A DNA stretch of 64,000 bases from Micromonospora sp. WMMD812 (GCF_027497215.1 NZ_CP114904.1:2750001-2814000); one strand, 5' to 3'. Shown: positions 1-8,463, counted from the first letter of the stretch. Notes: a model not told the origin generated them from the letters alone. Program-made: numbers and translations.

Positions 1-2
1 AG

Positions 3-56
3 GCCGAGCACCTGGACGTCGACACCGCGGTGAACCGGCTGCTCGCCGGCCGCTAA
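3..56 (+). CDS. C-terminal end of a truncated gene, unknown function
   Basis: Only the last 17 codons lie in the window (ending LLAGR, stop TAA at 54-56). The frame is chosen because it runs open from the window edge and is followed by a terminator-like hairpin before the next, convergent gene. Nothing can be said about function from so short a tail. Confidence 0.5.
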   Translation, partial: AEHLDVDTAVNRLLAGR

Positions 57-98
57 AACCGTCACACCGGGTAACACCGGCCTTTCCGGCCACCTGGG

Positions 99-127
99 GC
101 CGCGCGGATCTGCCGAGTCCGCGCGGC
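99..127. terminator. Hairpin between convergent genes
   Basis: A perfect 10-bp inverted repeat (GCCGCGCGGA at 99-108, its complement at 118-127) with a 9-nt loop sits between the partial plus-strand gene and the convergent SDR gene. There is no U-tract, which is common for high-GC actinomycete terminators. It may act in both directions. Confidence 0.45.
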
Positions 128-179
128 TCCGGCACACCTTGGCGTACGCACAGCCGCCCGCCCCCGGGGCGGCCACGCG

Positions 180-956
180 TCAGCCGTGCGTGGTGATGCC
201 CCCGTCGACCGGAATGACCGCCCCGGTGAGGTACGCCCCGGCCCGCGACGCGAGGTAGATCGCCGTGCCGGCCATGTCCTCCGGCCGCCCGATCCGACCC
301 AGCGGCACCTGCTTCTCGATGGCCGCCCGGGACGCGGGGTCGTCCAACGCGAACGCCATCATCTTGCTCTCGAACGGCCCGGGCGCGATCGCGTTGACCG
401 TGATCCGCTCGCCGGCCAGTTGGTGGGCCAGGCTGCGGGTGAGCATGTGCACGGCGGCCTTGGTCGCCGAGTAGGCGTACACCTCCATCCACGGCACCCG
501 GATGCCGTCGATGGACCCGATGTTGATCACGCGGGCCGGGTTGTCGGCGCCGGCGGCGGCGCGCAGCTCGGGCAGCAGCGCGGTGGTCAGCCGGAACACC
601 GCCTTGACGTTCACCGCCCAGAGCTTGTCGAACGCGCTCTCCGGGTACGCCTCCAGCGGCGCTCCCCAGGTCGCACCCGCGTTGTTGACCAGCACGTCGA
701 GCCGGTCCACCCGCTCCCGGACGGCGGCGGCGAGCCCCTCGGCGCCGGCGTCGCCGCTCAGGTCCGCCGGGATCGCGTCGCAGCGGCCCTCGACCGACAG
801 CTTCTCGGCCACCGCCGCGCAGACGTCCGCCTTGCGGGACGAGATGATCACGTGCGCGCCGGCGCGGACGAAGCCCTGGGCGATCATCAGCCCGATCCCC
901 CGCGAACCGCCGGTGACCAGGACCGTCTTGCCTTCGACCGAGAACAGATCCGTCAT
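180..956 (-). CDS. SDR family oxidoreductase (3-oxoacyl-ACP reductase-like)
   Basis: A 258-residue classical short-chain dehydrogenase/reductase, predicted to be a cytosolic NAD(P)H-dependent enzyme. It has the cofactor motif TGGSRGIG (15-22), NNAG (91-94), catalytic Ser148 in NIGS, and YSATK with Tyr162 and Lys166. The C-terminal APGPFESKMM and the final PVDGG segment are typical of the FabG/RhlG-like branch. I start at ATG 954-956 (MTDLF); an open frame extends to 1028 but the extra residues are Arg/Pro-rich and unlike the family. It is divergent from the AraC-type gene at 1191 with 234 nt between them, so that regulator probably controls it. The substrate cannot be deduced. Confidence 0.88.
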   Translation of the reverse strand: MTDLFSVEGKTVLVTGGSRGIGLMIAQGFVRAGAHVIISSRKADVCAAVAEKLSVEGRCDAIPADLSGDAGAEGLAAAVRERVDRLDVLVNNAGATWGAPLEAYPESAFDKLWAVNVKAVFRLTTALLPELRAAAGADNPARVINIGSIDGIRVPWMEVYAYSATKAAVHMLTRSLAHQLAGERITVNAIAPGPFESKMMAFALDDPASRAAIEKQVPLGRIGRPEDMAGTAIYLASRAGAYLTGAVIPVDGGITTHG

Positions 957-1190
957 GTCCATCCCATCGCGAGTCGGCGGTGGCCCGGCCGCGGCCGGCC
1001 GGCGACGCGGCCGCCGGTCGTGCCGCACCCGGACGGCACTACCGCCCGGTAACGTAGCCCGGCCGCCCGGATCGGGACAAGAGCGGACCGACGACCCGGA
1101 CGGGCCGCAAGGTGGCGCGGCGGCGCCTGTCGACCAACTGACTGCCAGTCGGGATGCGGTGACCTGCGGCTCCGGCTACCGTCGGCTGCG

Positions 1191-2105
1191 ATGGTCCCTT
1201 CCGGTCAGCTCCCCCAGCCACCGGTCAACGCCGCGTCTCCGTTTCCCGTCGAGATCGACACGCTCGCGCTGGCCGACCTCGCCCGCGACCCGGGCTGGCG
1301 CCGCCCCGTGCTCCTGGAGCGGGACCTGCTGGTGCTGACCACCGGCGGGCACGGCGACGCCGAACTCGACTTCCAGCTCCTGCCCTGCCGGCCCGGCACC
1401 CTGCTGCGGGTGCACGCCGGGCAGGTGCTGCGCTGCCCCTGCCCGCAGCTGGACGCGACGGTGGTGCGCTGGGACGCCGGCGCGCTGCGCGGCCTGGAGG
1501 TCGACCCGGACGCCGTACCGGCGTGGCGGCAGCTCGCCGGCGAGGACGAGGACGCGGTCATCAGCGAGGTGAGCCAGCTCGCGGTGGACTGCGTACGGCA
1601 CCGGGGGGTGCCCGGCGCCCGTGGCCTGCTCCGCCACCAGCTCGCCGTGCTGCTGCTACGGGTCGCCCTGACCGGTGAGGCGCAGCCGGCCCCGCGGCCG
1701 GAGGAGGACACCTTCCGCCGACTGTGCCGGGAGGTCGAGCGCGACTACCAGCACACCCGCCGGGTCGAGGACTACGCCGACCGCCTCGGGTGCTCGGTGC
1801 GTACGCTGACCCGCGCCTGCCTGGCGGTCACCGGGCGCAGCGCCAAGCAGGTGATCGACGAGCGGGTGGCGTTGCAGGCCAGCCGGTTGCTGGCGGCCAC
1901 CGACGAGCCGATCGCCCGGATCGGCCGGCGGCTGGGCTTCTCCGAGCCGACCAACTTCGGCCGGTTCTTCACCCGCGAGGTGGGCATGAGTCCGGGCGCG
2001 TTCCGGGCCGCCCGCGAGGACCCGCCGCCCGGCCAGGTCGTCCGCCCTCGGCCGCCGGTCGAGGCGGCCCACGCCCGCCCGGAGCCGTCGCGCTCCCTGC
2101 GGTGA
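1191..2105 (+). CDS. AraC family transcriptional regulator
   Basis: A 304-residue regulator with an N-terminal cupin-like ligand-binding half (about 20-170) and a C-terminal AraC DNA-binding half. The first helix-turn-helix is about 192-214 (YADRLGCSVRTLTRA), the second about 240-262 (IARIGRRLGFSEPTNFGRFF), followed by the signature GMSPGAFR (265-272). It is divergent from the SDR gene, its likely target. A TACCGT element at 1177-1182 lies 8 nt before the ATG and no ribosome-binding site is visible, so the transcript may be leaderless. The inducer is unknown. Confidence 0.88.
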   Translation: MVPSGQLPQPPVNAASPFPVEIDTLALADLARDPGWRRPVLLERDLLVLTTGGHGDAELDFQLLPCRPGTLLRVHAGQVLRCPCPQLDATVVRWDAGALRGLEVDPDAVPAWRQLAGEDEDAVISEVSQLAVDCVRHRGVPGARGLLRHQLAVLLLRVALTGEAQPAPRPEEDTFRRLCREVERDYQHTRRVEDYADRLGCSVRTLTRACLAVTGRSAKQVIDERVALQASRLLAATDEPIARIGRRLGFSEPTNFGRFFTREVGMSPGAFRAAREDPPPGQVVRPRPPVEAAHARPEPSRSLR

Positions 2106-2248
2106 CCCCCTCCTTCCTCCGGTCCGGCGGCCGTCCCGTCGGCTCACCCGCCACTGTCCAGCCTGGATCCGCGCGGAGTTTCGCGAATCGGCGTACCGGG
2201 AATGTTCGACCCCAGTACGGCAGGGAACGGTGACGAAGGGAGCCCGCC

Positions 2249-2428
2249 ATGGGCCTGATGTTTCGCAAGCGCAAGAAGATCGGCCCGCTGATCCTCAACT
2301 TCACCGAGAACGGCTTCTCGTCGTGGAGCATCAAGATCGGCCGCTGGTCGTGGAACTCCCGGGCGAGGGCGCACCGGGTCGACCTGCCGGGCCCGCTGTC
2401 CTGGAAGCAGGACAAGTCCCGCTCCTGA
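2249..2428 (+). CDS. DUF4236-type small protein
   Basis: A 59-residue protein beginning MGLMFRKRKKIGPL, followed by LNFTENGFSSWSIKIGRWS. The layout (basic start, a GP turn, then LN(F/L)(S/T)-NGxS-WS(I/V) and a glycine) is that of DUF4236 domain proteins, whose function is unknown. AAGGGA at 2236-2241 precedes the ATG at a suitable distance. It is basic and aromatic and has no membrane segment. It stands alone between the AraC gene and a long inverted repeat. The 143-nt gap before it shows nothing recognisable. Confidence 0.75.
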   Translation: MGLMFRKRKKIGPLILNFTENGFSSWSIKIGRWSWNSRARAHRVDLPGPLSWKQDKSRS

Positions 2429-2447
2429 CCCACCCCCGCCCCCACGT

Positions 2448-2518
2448 CGATCATGCAGTTGTGGTGCCGGATCTCTCCGTACCGGCGGCATTCGTCCCCC
2501 ACCACAACTGCATGATCG
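2448..2518. repeat. Intergenic palindromic element with 19-bp perfect arms
   Basis: CGATCATGCAGTTGTGGTG at 2448-2466 is exactly complementary to 2500-2518, with a 33-nt loop that contains a weaker CCGG/CCGG stem. The element lies between the DUF4236 gene and the channel gene. It lacks a U-tract and is far longer than a normal terminator. A related but imperfect element occurs at 48181-48249, so both may belong to a dispersed extragenic palindrome family. Confidence 0.7.
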
Positions 2519-2578
2519 TTGTGTGTCCGGTTCCTGGAACGGGTCAGGGGCCGGGGTGGGGGCCACGACAATCGCCCC

Positions 2579-3097
2579 ATGACCACGGAACGGCCCTGGC
2601 GGCGGGAACGCCGACGCGCGACGCTCGGCGCCGCGCTGCTCCTGCTGGCGTACTTCGTGATCCCGGTCGAACCGCACGCGAACCACGCGCTGGTGGCGAC
2701 CCGCGCCGCGCTCACCCTGCTCACACTGCTCGCCGTGCTCTGGCTGGTGACCCGTCAGGTCCGCCGGCAGCTCACCGCCGCCCCGACCGGACATCCTCAG
2801 GCGCTGGCCCTGCTCCGGCTGACGATCACTCTTGTCGCGGGGTTGCTGACCTTCGCGCTGGCCGACTACAAGATCGCGCGGACCTGGCCCGGACAGTTCG
2901 GCGGCGTGGAGACCCGCGTCGACGCGCTCTACTTCGCACTGGCCACTCTCACCACCATCGGCTACGGCGATGTCAGCGCCGAGGGGCAGATCGCCCGGGC
3001 GTTCGTCTGCGCGCAGATGATCTTCAGTGTCGGAGTGCTCGCCACCGGCGTGTCGGTGCTGGTCAGGCAGGCGGTGCAGAGCCCGCGGCGGCGATGA
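2579..3097 (+). CDS. Two-pore-helix type potassium channel family protein
   Basis: A 172-residue integral membrane protein with about four hydrophobic segments (14-30, 38-57, 78-96, 140-163). The selectivity filter TTIGYGD (125-131) is preceded by the pore helix DALYFALATL, so it matches the Ion_trans_2 channel fold. No cytoplasmic RCK domain is present, so gating cannot be inferred. Start ATG 2579 gives MTTERPWRRE; upstream in-frame codons overlap the palindrome and look non-coding. Its last 35 nt overlap the convergent gene ending at 3063. Confidence 0.85.
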   Translation: MTTERPWRRERRRATLGAALLLLAYFVIPVEPHANHALVATRAALTLLTLLAVLWLVTRQVRRQLTAAPTGHPQALALLRLTITLVAGLLTFALADYKIARTWPGQFGGVETRVDALYFALATLTTIGYGDVSAEGQIARAFVCAQMIFSVGVLATGVSVLVRQAVQSPRRR

Positions 3098-4028
3098 CCA
3101 CGTCGCCGCCGAGCCGGCCGTGCGCCGGGTCGCGGGTGACCGACCCCGCGGTGAGCAGGCCGGTGAGCGCCCGGACCGCGTCCGACGACCGGTAGACGGT
3201 CGAGGTGAGGGTGTAGCGGCGCAGCTCGGTGACCGTACGGGGACCGGAGCGGGACAGCTCCACCAGCAGTTCCCGGCGCAGCGGGCCGGGCTCGGGGTCG
3301 AGCGCGATGTCCAGCAGCCGCCCGGCCGGATCCGCCGGGTCGCGGTAGCGCACGCCGGCGAACTCGTCGACCGCCCAGACCGCCTCCTTGAACGCCTCCA
3401 GGCTGCGATCGGAGCCGGTGCCGAAGGCCACCGTCGCCGACTCGCCGTCGGTCGGCACCAACTCCACCTCGGTCACCAGCGGGAAGCCGGCCGCGGTGAG
3501 CGCCGCCCGGGCGGTCCCGGCGCCGAGGCGCAGCAGCACCTCGGCCGGGCGACCGGTGGCCACCGCCGCCAGCACCGCGGGATCCGCGCCGGCGGCGTCC
3601 GGCACCCCCGGGTCACCGCTCCCGGTGGGAGTGGCGTTCACCGCCGGCACCGCGCCGGCGGTGTCCACGAAGGAGAAGGTCGGCGCGCCGGCCCCACCGG
3701 CCGCCTTGAACGCGACCGGCAGCCGGGACGGGTCACCCGGCACCACGTGCACGGCGACCTCCGCCGGCAGGCCGGCCTCGATCGGGCCGAGCCGGGCCGG
3801 CAGCTCCACCGCCTCGGCCACCACCAGCACGCTGAGCCGCCGCCCGCGCAGCCGGTCGGCGTACTCGGCGACCACCCGCAGCGCGTCGTCGGCGGATTCG
3901 GCGTCGCCGCCCACGTACGCCAGAGCGACGGTGGCCCGCCGGGAGCGGTGCAGCGCTCCCGGCAGCCAGGTCTCCAACTGGCGGACGAGCAGCTCGCGGG
4001 TGACGGCGGCGGTCGGGTCGCTCGGCAT
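3063..4028 (-). CDS. Conserved hypothetical protein with C-terminal winged-helix-like region
   Basis: A 321-residue soluble protein that I do not recognise with certainty. The N-terminal part (TRELLVRQLETWLPG) leads into alternating beta/alpha segments. The C-terminal 110 residues contain SLEAFKEAVWAVDEFAGVRY and then a helix-rich stretch (PLRRELLVELSRSGPRTVTE) that could form a winged helix. This C-terminal layout faintly recalls three-Cys-motif partner (TcmP) proteins, but the resemblance is too weak for a name. It begins 24 nt after the VOC gene and is probably co-transcribed with it. Its 3' end overlaps the channel gene by 35 nt. Confidence 0.65.
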   Translation of the reverse strand: MPSDPTAAVTRELLVRQLETWLPGALHRSRRATVALAYVGGDAESADDALRVVAEYADRLRGRRLSVLVVAEAVELPARLGPIEAGLPAEVAVHVVPGDPSRLPVAFKAAGGAGAPTFSFVDTAGAVPAVNATPTGSGDPGVPDAAGADPAVLAAVATGRPAEVLLRLGAGTARAALTAAGFPLVTEVELVPTDGESATVAFGTGSDRSLEAFKEAVWAVDEFAGVRYRDPADPAGRLLDIALDPEPGPLRRELLVELSRSGPRTVTELRRYTLTSTVYRSSDAVRALTGLLTAGSVTRDPAHGRLGGDVVIAAAGSAPPA

Positions 4029-4052
4029 GCTGCCGTTCTACCGCACGGCCGC

Positions 4053-4574
4053 TCAGGCCGGAATGGAGATGCCCACCCCGCCGCGGGTCTGTCCGCCGTA
4101 GCGCTGCCGCTCGCGGTCGAGGTCGAGGCGGCCGATCCGCTTGCGTGCCGACAGCGCCGCGTCGTCCAGCAGGTCGGCCGGGATCAGCCAGACCACCTCG
4201 AACTCCAGCCCGTCCGGGTCCTGCCCGTAGAGGCTCTTCGTGGTGCCGTGGTCGGAGCTGCCGACCAGCGCGCCGGCCTCGGCGAGCCGCTCGGCGGTCG
4301 CCGCCAGCTCGTCGAGGGTGTCGACCTCCCAGGCGAGGTGGTAGAGCCCGACGGTGGCGCGGCCGGCGGTGGACCGGCCGGCGGCGGCGCCGATCTCGAA
4401 CAGGCCGAGGTCGTGGTCGTTCGTGGAGTCGGGCGCCTGGAGGAAGGTGGCGCCGCGGAAGCCGTCCGGGGTCATCTCGACCGGACGGAAGCCCAGCACG
4501 TCGCGGTAGAAGGCGACGCTGCGGGCGAGGTCACTGACGTAGAGGACCGCGTGGTTGAGCCGGTGGATTCCCAT
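4053..4574 (-). CDS. VOC family protein (glyoxalase/extradiol dioxygenase-like)
   Basis: A 173-residue protein with two beta-alpha-beta-beta-beta modules of the vicinal oxygen chelate fold. Candidate metal ligands are His8 (LNHAVLYVSDL), His79 (GLYHLAWEVD) and Glu126 in DPDGLEFE. These fit the catechol 2,3-dioxygenase-like branch, but the substrate is not deducible. Start ATG 4572-4574 lies 7 nt after a TACCGT -10 on the minus strand, so the message is probably leaderless. It is divergent from and shares a 28-bp palindrome with a MarR regulator, which should therefore control it. Confidence 0.85.
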   Translation of the reverse strand: MGIHRLNHAVLYVSDLARSVAFYRDVLGFRPVEMTPDGFRGATFLQAPDSTNDHDLGLFEIGAAAGRSTAGRATVGLYHLAWEVDTLDELAATAERLAEAGALVGSSDHGTTKSLYGQDPDGLEFEVVWLIPADLLDDAALSARKRIGRLDLDRERQRYGGQTRGGVGISIPA

Positions 4575-4581
4575 GCCCGCA

Positions 4582-4626
4582 ACGGTAGCCCGGTTTAGTT
4601 GAGCGTTCAACTAAACCGACTATGAT
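4582..4626. promoter_or_regulatory. Divergent promoters with a shared MarR operator
   Basis: The palindrome 4591-4618 has 12-bp perfect arms (CGGTTTAGTTGA and complement) around GCGT, the form of a MarR-family operator. Plus strand: -35 TTGAGC 4599-4604, 16-bp spacer, -10 TATGAT 4621-4626, then ATG at 4634. Minus strand: -35 TTGAAC (4610-4605), 17-bp spacer, -10 TACCGT (4587-4582), then ATG at 4574. Both -35 boxes lie inside the operator, so bound repressor would block both genes. Both starts lie 7 nt from the -10, predicting two leaderless transcripts. Confidence 0.8.
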
Positions 4627-4633
4627 GGGCGTC

Positions 4634-5086
4634 ATGACGCGGTGGCTGGACCCGAACGAGCAGCGGACCTGGCGGGCGTTCCTGACCGCCTCGCGCGGGC
4701 TGATGGACGCGCTCGACCGCGAGCTGCAACGCGACGCCGGCATGCCGCACGCGTACTACGAGATCCTGGTCCGGCTCTCCGAGGCGCCCGAGCGGCGACT
4801 GAGGATGAGCGAGCTCGCCGAGGAGACCAGCTCGTCGCGGAGCCGGCTCTCGCACGCCGTCGCGCGGCTGGAGTCCTACGGCTGGGTCCTCCGGGAGGAG
4901 CACCCGAGCGACCGGCGCGGCCAGGTCGCGCACCTCACCGACGACGGCTTCGCGGCGCTCGCCGCCGCCGCGCCCGGTCACGTCGAGGGGGTACGCCGGC
5001 ACCTGTTCGACGCGCTCACGCCGGCCCAGGTGGACCAGCTGCGCCGGATCAGCGACACCCTGGTCGACCACCTGACCGGTTCCTGA
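4634..5086 (+). CDS. MarR family transcriptional regulator
   Basis: A 150-residue winged-helix regulator. MTRWLDPNEQRTWRAFL opens the dimerisation helix; the DNA-binding region spans about 60-100 (MSELAEETSSSRSRLSHAVARL) with the wing LREEHPSDRRGQVAHLT. ATG codons also occur at 4622 and 4625 but they overlap the -10 element, so 4634 is chosen. It probably represses itself and the divergent VOC gene through the palindrome at 4591-4618. The ligand is unknown; such pairs often respond to phenolic or oxidised compounds, which is inference only. Confidence 0.9.
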   Translation: MTRWLDPNEQRTWRAFLTASRGLMDALDRELQRDAGMPHAYYEILVRLSEAPERRLRMSELAEETSSSRSRLSHAVARLESYGWVLREEHPSDRRGQVAHLTDDGFAALAAAAPGHVEGVRRHLFDALTPAQVDQLRRISDTLVDHLTGS

Positions 5087-5143
5087 CCAATCCACACCGG
5101 CGCGGGTCTTGTACTTACCGTCGTCGGATGAGCACGATGGGGC

Positions 5144-6949
5144 GTGCCTTCCGGCTTCGGCGAACTGACTGATCAGGCGCACCACCTGGTGTCCGCCGGC
5201 GATCTGGCCGGCGCGCAGCGGTTGCTCTCCGACGCGCTGACCGACGCCGACCCGCGCCCCGCGAACGCCGACGCCGAGCTGGCCGAGGCGGCGAGCCTCC
5301 AGGCACGGGTGCTGGTCGCGCTCGGCGAACCGCACTCCGCCCGGGGCTGGGCCGCCTTCGCGTACGCCGCCGCCACCCGGCTGCACGGTCGTTCCGATCC
5401 GCGTGCGGTCGCCGCCGCCGCGACCCTGGCCGCGGTGCTGCACCGGGTCGGCAGCCACTCCCGGGCCGCCCGGCTGTACCAGGACGTGATCATCGAGCTG
5501 ACCGCGCAGGACGGGCCGGAGTCGCTGCGGGTGCTCGCCGCCCACGCCGACCTGGCCACCGTCGAGTACGCGCGCGGGCAGTGCCAGGTCGCCCGTGACC
5601 GCCTCCAGGACGCCTGGGAACTGCACCGCGAGGTCTACGGCGACGGGCAGCCCAGCGGCATCAAGATGCTCGCCCGACTCGGCGCGATGCAGCGCGACTG
5701 CGGGCAGTTCGCCGAGGGGCACGACAACCTGGCCCTGGCCCGGGAGCTGGCCCGGCAGCACCTGTCGGCCGACGACCCGCTGGCCGCGCAGGTGGCGGCG
5801 CTGGCCCGGGCCGCCGCCAACCCCGACCACGTCTGCGCGGACAATCCACCGGCCAGCCGGGACGCGCCGGTCGTGCCCGCGGCCCGCACCCCGCCCCACG
5901 CGGACGGGCCTGCCGACGCGGCCCACCAGCCGGTGTACCGCCCGGCCGACCCGGACCAGGAGAGCCCGGCCGTACCCACGCCGCGCCAGCCGGCCGACGA
6001 GCCGGCGGCGACCGGCCAGGAGTGGCGACCCGCCGACGAGCCGACGGCCACGGGACAGGACTGGCGGCCCGCCGACGAGCCGACGGCGACCGGCCAGGAG
6101 TGGAGGCCGACCGACGAGCCGACGGCCGCCGGCCAGGACTGGCGGCCCGCCGACGAGCCGGCGGCGACCAGCCAGGAGTGGCGACCCGCCGACGAGCCGG
6201 CGGGGCGGCCGGCGGGCGAGGCGGCCGGCGCGGAGCAGGCGTGGTGGCCGCCGGACCGGACCTCCGACGAGACAACGCCGGCCAACGGCGCGACGTCCAC
6301 GGCGGGCGGCGCGGTGCCGCCGGCGGTGGCCGCGCTCGCCGGCGACGACGAGGCGGACGGGGTGCACCGCGTCCGCCGCGGCGACGAGCCGACCGAGCCC
6401 TACCAGCCGTCCCGGCTGCTGCCGGTACCCGTGCACCGGCCGGAGTCCCCGCCCGCGGGCCGCCGGTTGCTCCCGCTGGTCGTCGCCGGGGTGGTCGTGG
6501 TGCTGCTGGGCACGGCGGCGGTGATCGCCGGCGTGGCCCGGGTGGACGGCGGCGACGAACCGCCCGCCGCGCCACCTCCCAGCACGGCGGCCAACACCGG
6601 GCCCGCCCCGGCCGGCACGACAAGCAGCGGTCCGCCCGGCACGGCGAGCCCCACCCCCGGCCCGGCCCTGGCCTCGCCCGGCACCCCACCCACCGGGGTC
6701 AACCTGCGCGACACCCGGGACAACGTCGTGCTGCAGTGGACGTATCCGGCCGGCGGCGAGGGGCCGGTGGTCATCTCCGGCGGCCGCGCGGGCCAGGGCA
6801 AGAGCGTCTTCGCCGACCTGCCGCCCGGGGAGACCAGCTTCATCGTCTACGGGCTGAACCGCACCACCGACTACTGCTTCACGGTGGCCGTCGTCTGGTC
6901 CACCGACATCGTCGCCGCCGCCGACGAGATCTGCACCCGCCGCCGCTGA
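5144..6949 (+). CDS. TPR-like protein with repeat linker, one membrane segment and C-terminal FN3-like domain
   Basis: A 601-residue protein. Residues 1-230 are an alpha-helical TPR-like solenoid (LYQDVIIELTAQDGPESL and related helices). Residues about 235-420 are Pro/Ala-rich and include five perfect-length 13-residue repeats of the type PADEPTATGQEWR (283-347). A basic segment and one membrane helix (LLPLVVAGVVVVLLGTAAV, about 444-462) follow. The C-terminus (about 520-601) resembles a fibronectin type III domain with a Cys in CFTVAV. Predicted topology: TPR half inside, FN3 half outside. The start is GTG 5144; nearby ATGs are out of frame. A scaffolding role is plausible but unproven. Confidence 0.75.
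   Translation: MPSGFGELTDQAHHLVSAGDLAGAQRLLSDALTDADPRPANADAELAEAASLQARVLVALGEPHSARGWAAFAYAAATRLHGRSDPRAVAAAATLAAVLHRVGSHSRAARLYQDVIIELTAQDGPESLRVLAAHADLATVEYARGQCQVARDRLQDAWELHREVYGDGQPSGIKMLARLGAMQRDCGQFAEGHDNLALARELARQHLSADDPLAAQVAALARAAANPDHVCADNPPASRDAPVVPAARTPPHADGPADAAHQPVYRPADPDQESPAVPTPRQPADEPAATGQEWRPADEPTATGQDWRPADEPTATGQEWRPTDEPTAAGQDWRPADEPAATSQEWRPADEPAGRPAGEAAGAEQAWWPPDRTSDETTPANGATSTAGGAVPPAVAALAGDDEADGVHRVRRGDEPTEPYQPSRLLPVPVHRPESPPAGRRLLPLVVAGVVVVLLGTAAVIAGVARVDGGDEPPAAPPPSTAANTGPAPAGTTSSGPPGTASPTPGPALASPGTPPTGVNLRDTRDNVVLQWTYPAGGEGPVVISGGRAGQGKSVFADLPPGETSFIVYGLNRTTDYCFTVAVVWSTDIVAAADEICTRRR
5990..6205 (+). repeat. 39-bp coding tandem repeats
   Basis: Five consecutive 39-bp units plus a partial sixth encode 13-residue repeats of the pattern P(A/T)DEP(A/T)A(T/A)(G/S)Q(E/D)WR. 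Units keep length exactly and vary only in a few residues, including an alternation of E and D before WR. They form the extended linker of the TPR/FN3 protein and are a likely site of copy-number change by slippage or unequal recombination. Confidence 0.85.
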
Positions 6950-6986
6950 CGACCGGTACAGACCGCCAGGCGGGCGGTTCGGGCCG

Positions 6987-8204
6987 CTACTCGTCCGCGG
7001 CCCCATCAGCGCGCACCGAGTCCTCACCCTGCTGCTCGGCGGTCCGTATTTCCTCGTTCGCCGGGGTCGGGTCGCAGCCGGTGGCACGGAGGAGATCGCT
7101 GGCGGCGGTGCGCAGTTGGGTCACCACCGCGTCTCCGAACTGGTCGACCCCCTGGCCCCGGGCTCGGCCCGCCCGATAGACCGCCTCGCGGACCGCGTGG
7201 CGGGTCCGTTCGGTGGGGCGGCCGGCGCGATGCTCCCGGCGCAGCAGTTCGACCGCGTCGGCCAGGCGGCCGACGCTGGCGGGCAGGTCGGGGGGAATCG
7301 GCTCGTGGTACTGCAACGCCATCGCCGACCGGCGGGCGACTCCCCGGCTGTGTTCGATGACGCGTTCCACGTGCGTGGTCGCGCGTGCGAAGCGTTCCAC
7401 GTCCTGGCGGCGCAGCCACCGGGCCGGCGCCAGGCTGACGACCTCCTGGGCGCCGCTCAGTGCCTCGTGCATCCGGTCGAGGTCGGGTCCCATGCCGCGC
7501 AGTGTGTCCAACGCGCGAACGGCCCGCTGCTGGTCGCCCGTGGTCAGCGCCGCGGACACCTCCCTCAGCTGACCGGCGAGGCAGTGGAAGATCGGGGCCG
7601 CGTCGCGGTCGAGGATCCGCATCGGATTCAGCGGCACCAGGACCGCGACCACCACGAGGCCCACCACACCGCCGACCATCGCGTCGACGATCCGGGGCCA
7701 CTCCAGGTCCTTCTGCGCCGGGGCCAGGGTCGCGAGGAGTACGGCCGTGCCGCCGGCCTGGCCGACGGCGGCGCCGCTGCGCCCGAACAGCACGAGCGTG
7801 GCGAGGATGGCGCAGCCGACGATGAATCCGGTCTGCCAGAACCCGGTGCCCAGAAAGGTCAGCAGGAAGTCGGTGGTGGCGATGCCCAGCCCGACTCCGA
7901 GCAGCAGCTCGACGGTGCGGTGGGCACGCTGGCCGAGCGCGGCGACGATCGTGCCCACCGCGGCGGACGGGGCGAACACCGGCGACGGGTTGCCCAGCAG
8001 GTCGTGTCCGATCGCCCAGGCCAGAGCGGCGGCGAGCCCCGCCTGCACCGCGATCACCAGGGCGACTTCCAGCTGACTCAGCCGCAGTCGTCCGGCCCGA
8101 CCACCGCGACCGCGGATCCGCGCACCGCTCGTCTTCGCGCGGCCGACCACACGGTCACGCAGCGCGCGGCTGACACCGGACCGGCGGCGACCATCAGGAC
8201 TCAC
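6987..8204 (-). CDS. FUSC family membrane protein (aromatic acid exporter-like)
   Basis: About 405 residues. The N-terminal half holds around six membrane helices in the FUSC pattern (LEVALVIAVQAGLAAALAWA, then a PSPVFAPSAAVGTIVAALG segment and a helical cluster to VGLVVVAVLVPLNP). The C-terminal half is cytoplasmic and helical with many Arg and Glu. The family includes putative efflux proteins for fusaric acid and other aromatic acids. The frame is open up to 8414, but the earlier residues are atypical; GTG 8202-8204 (VSPDGRRR) is my choice, with only moderate certainty. It is convergent with the TPR gene; a short ACCGCC/GGCGGT stem lies between them at 6962-6978. Confidence 0.78.
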   Translation of the reverse strand: MSPDGRRRSGVSRALRDRVVGRAKTSGARIRGRGGRAGRLRLSQLEVALVIAVQAGLAAALAWAIGHDLLGNPSPVFAPSAAVGTIVAALGQRAHRTVELLLGVGLGIATTDFLLTFLGTGFWQTGFIVGCAILATLVLFGRSGAAVGQAGGTAVLLATLAPAQKDLEWPRIVDAMVGGVVGLVVVAVLVPLNPMRILDRDAAPIFHCLAGQLREVSAALTTGDQQRAVRALDTLRGMGPDLDRMHEALSGAQEVVSLAPARWLRRQDVERFARATTHVERVIEHSRGVARRSAMALQYHEPIPPDLPASVGRLADAVELLRREHRAGRPTERTRHAVREAVYRAGRARGQGVDQFGDAVVTQLRTAASDLLRATGCDPTPANEEIRTAEQQGEDSVRADGAADE

Positions 8205-8463
8205 CGAGCACTCGTACCACGCCGCGGCCGGGCAGAACCGGCCAATCGCCGAGGCGGACCCGGCCCGCCCCTTCCAACGGCACGCGGCGAACCTGGCTAC
8301 TCCGGAAGGATCACGCCGTGACCGAAGCCGGGTGCGGACGCGCCACCGTGGCCACACCGACGCCTGGCTGGCAGGCAACGATGACCGCTCGTACACCTGT
8401 CGTTCGCCAGGCACGTCTAGCTTTCGCTGGAATCAACACAATCCAATCTGAAAGCGGAAGAAC

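Noticed and set aside
3063..4028. Naming this gene as TcmP or a release-factor-like protein
   Set aside because: The resemblance is limited to a short C-terminal segment and the diagnostic residues are not visible, so it is left as hypothetical.
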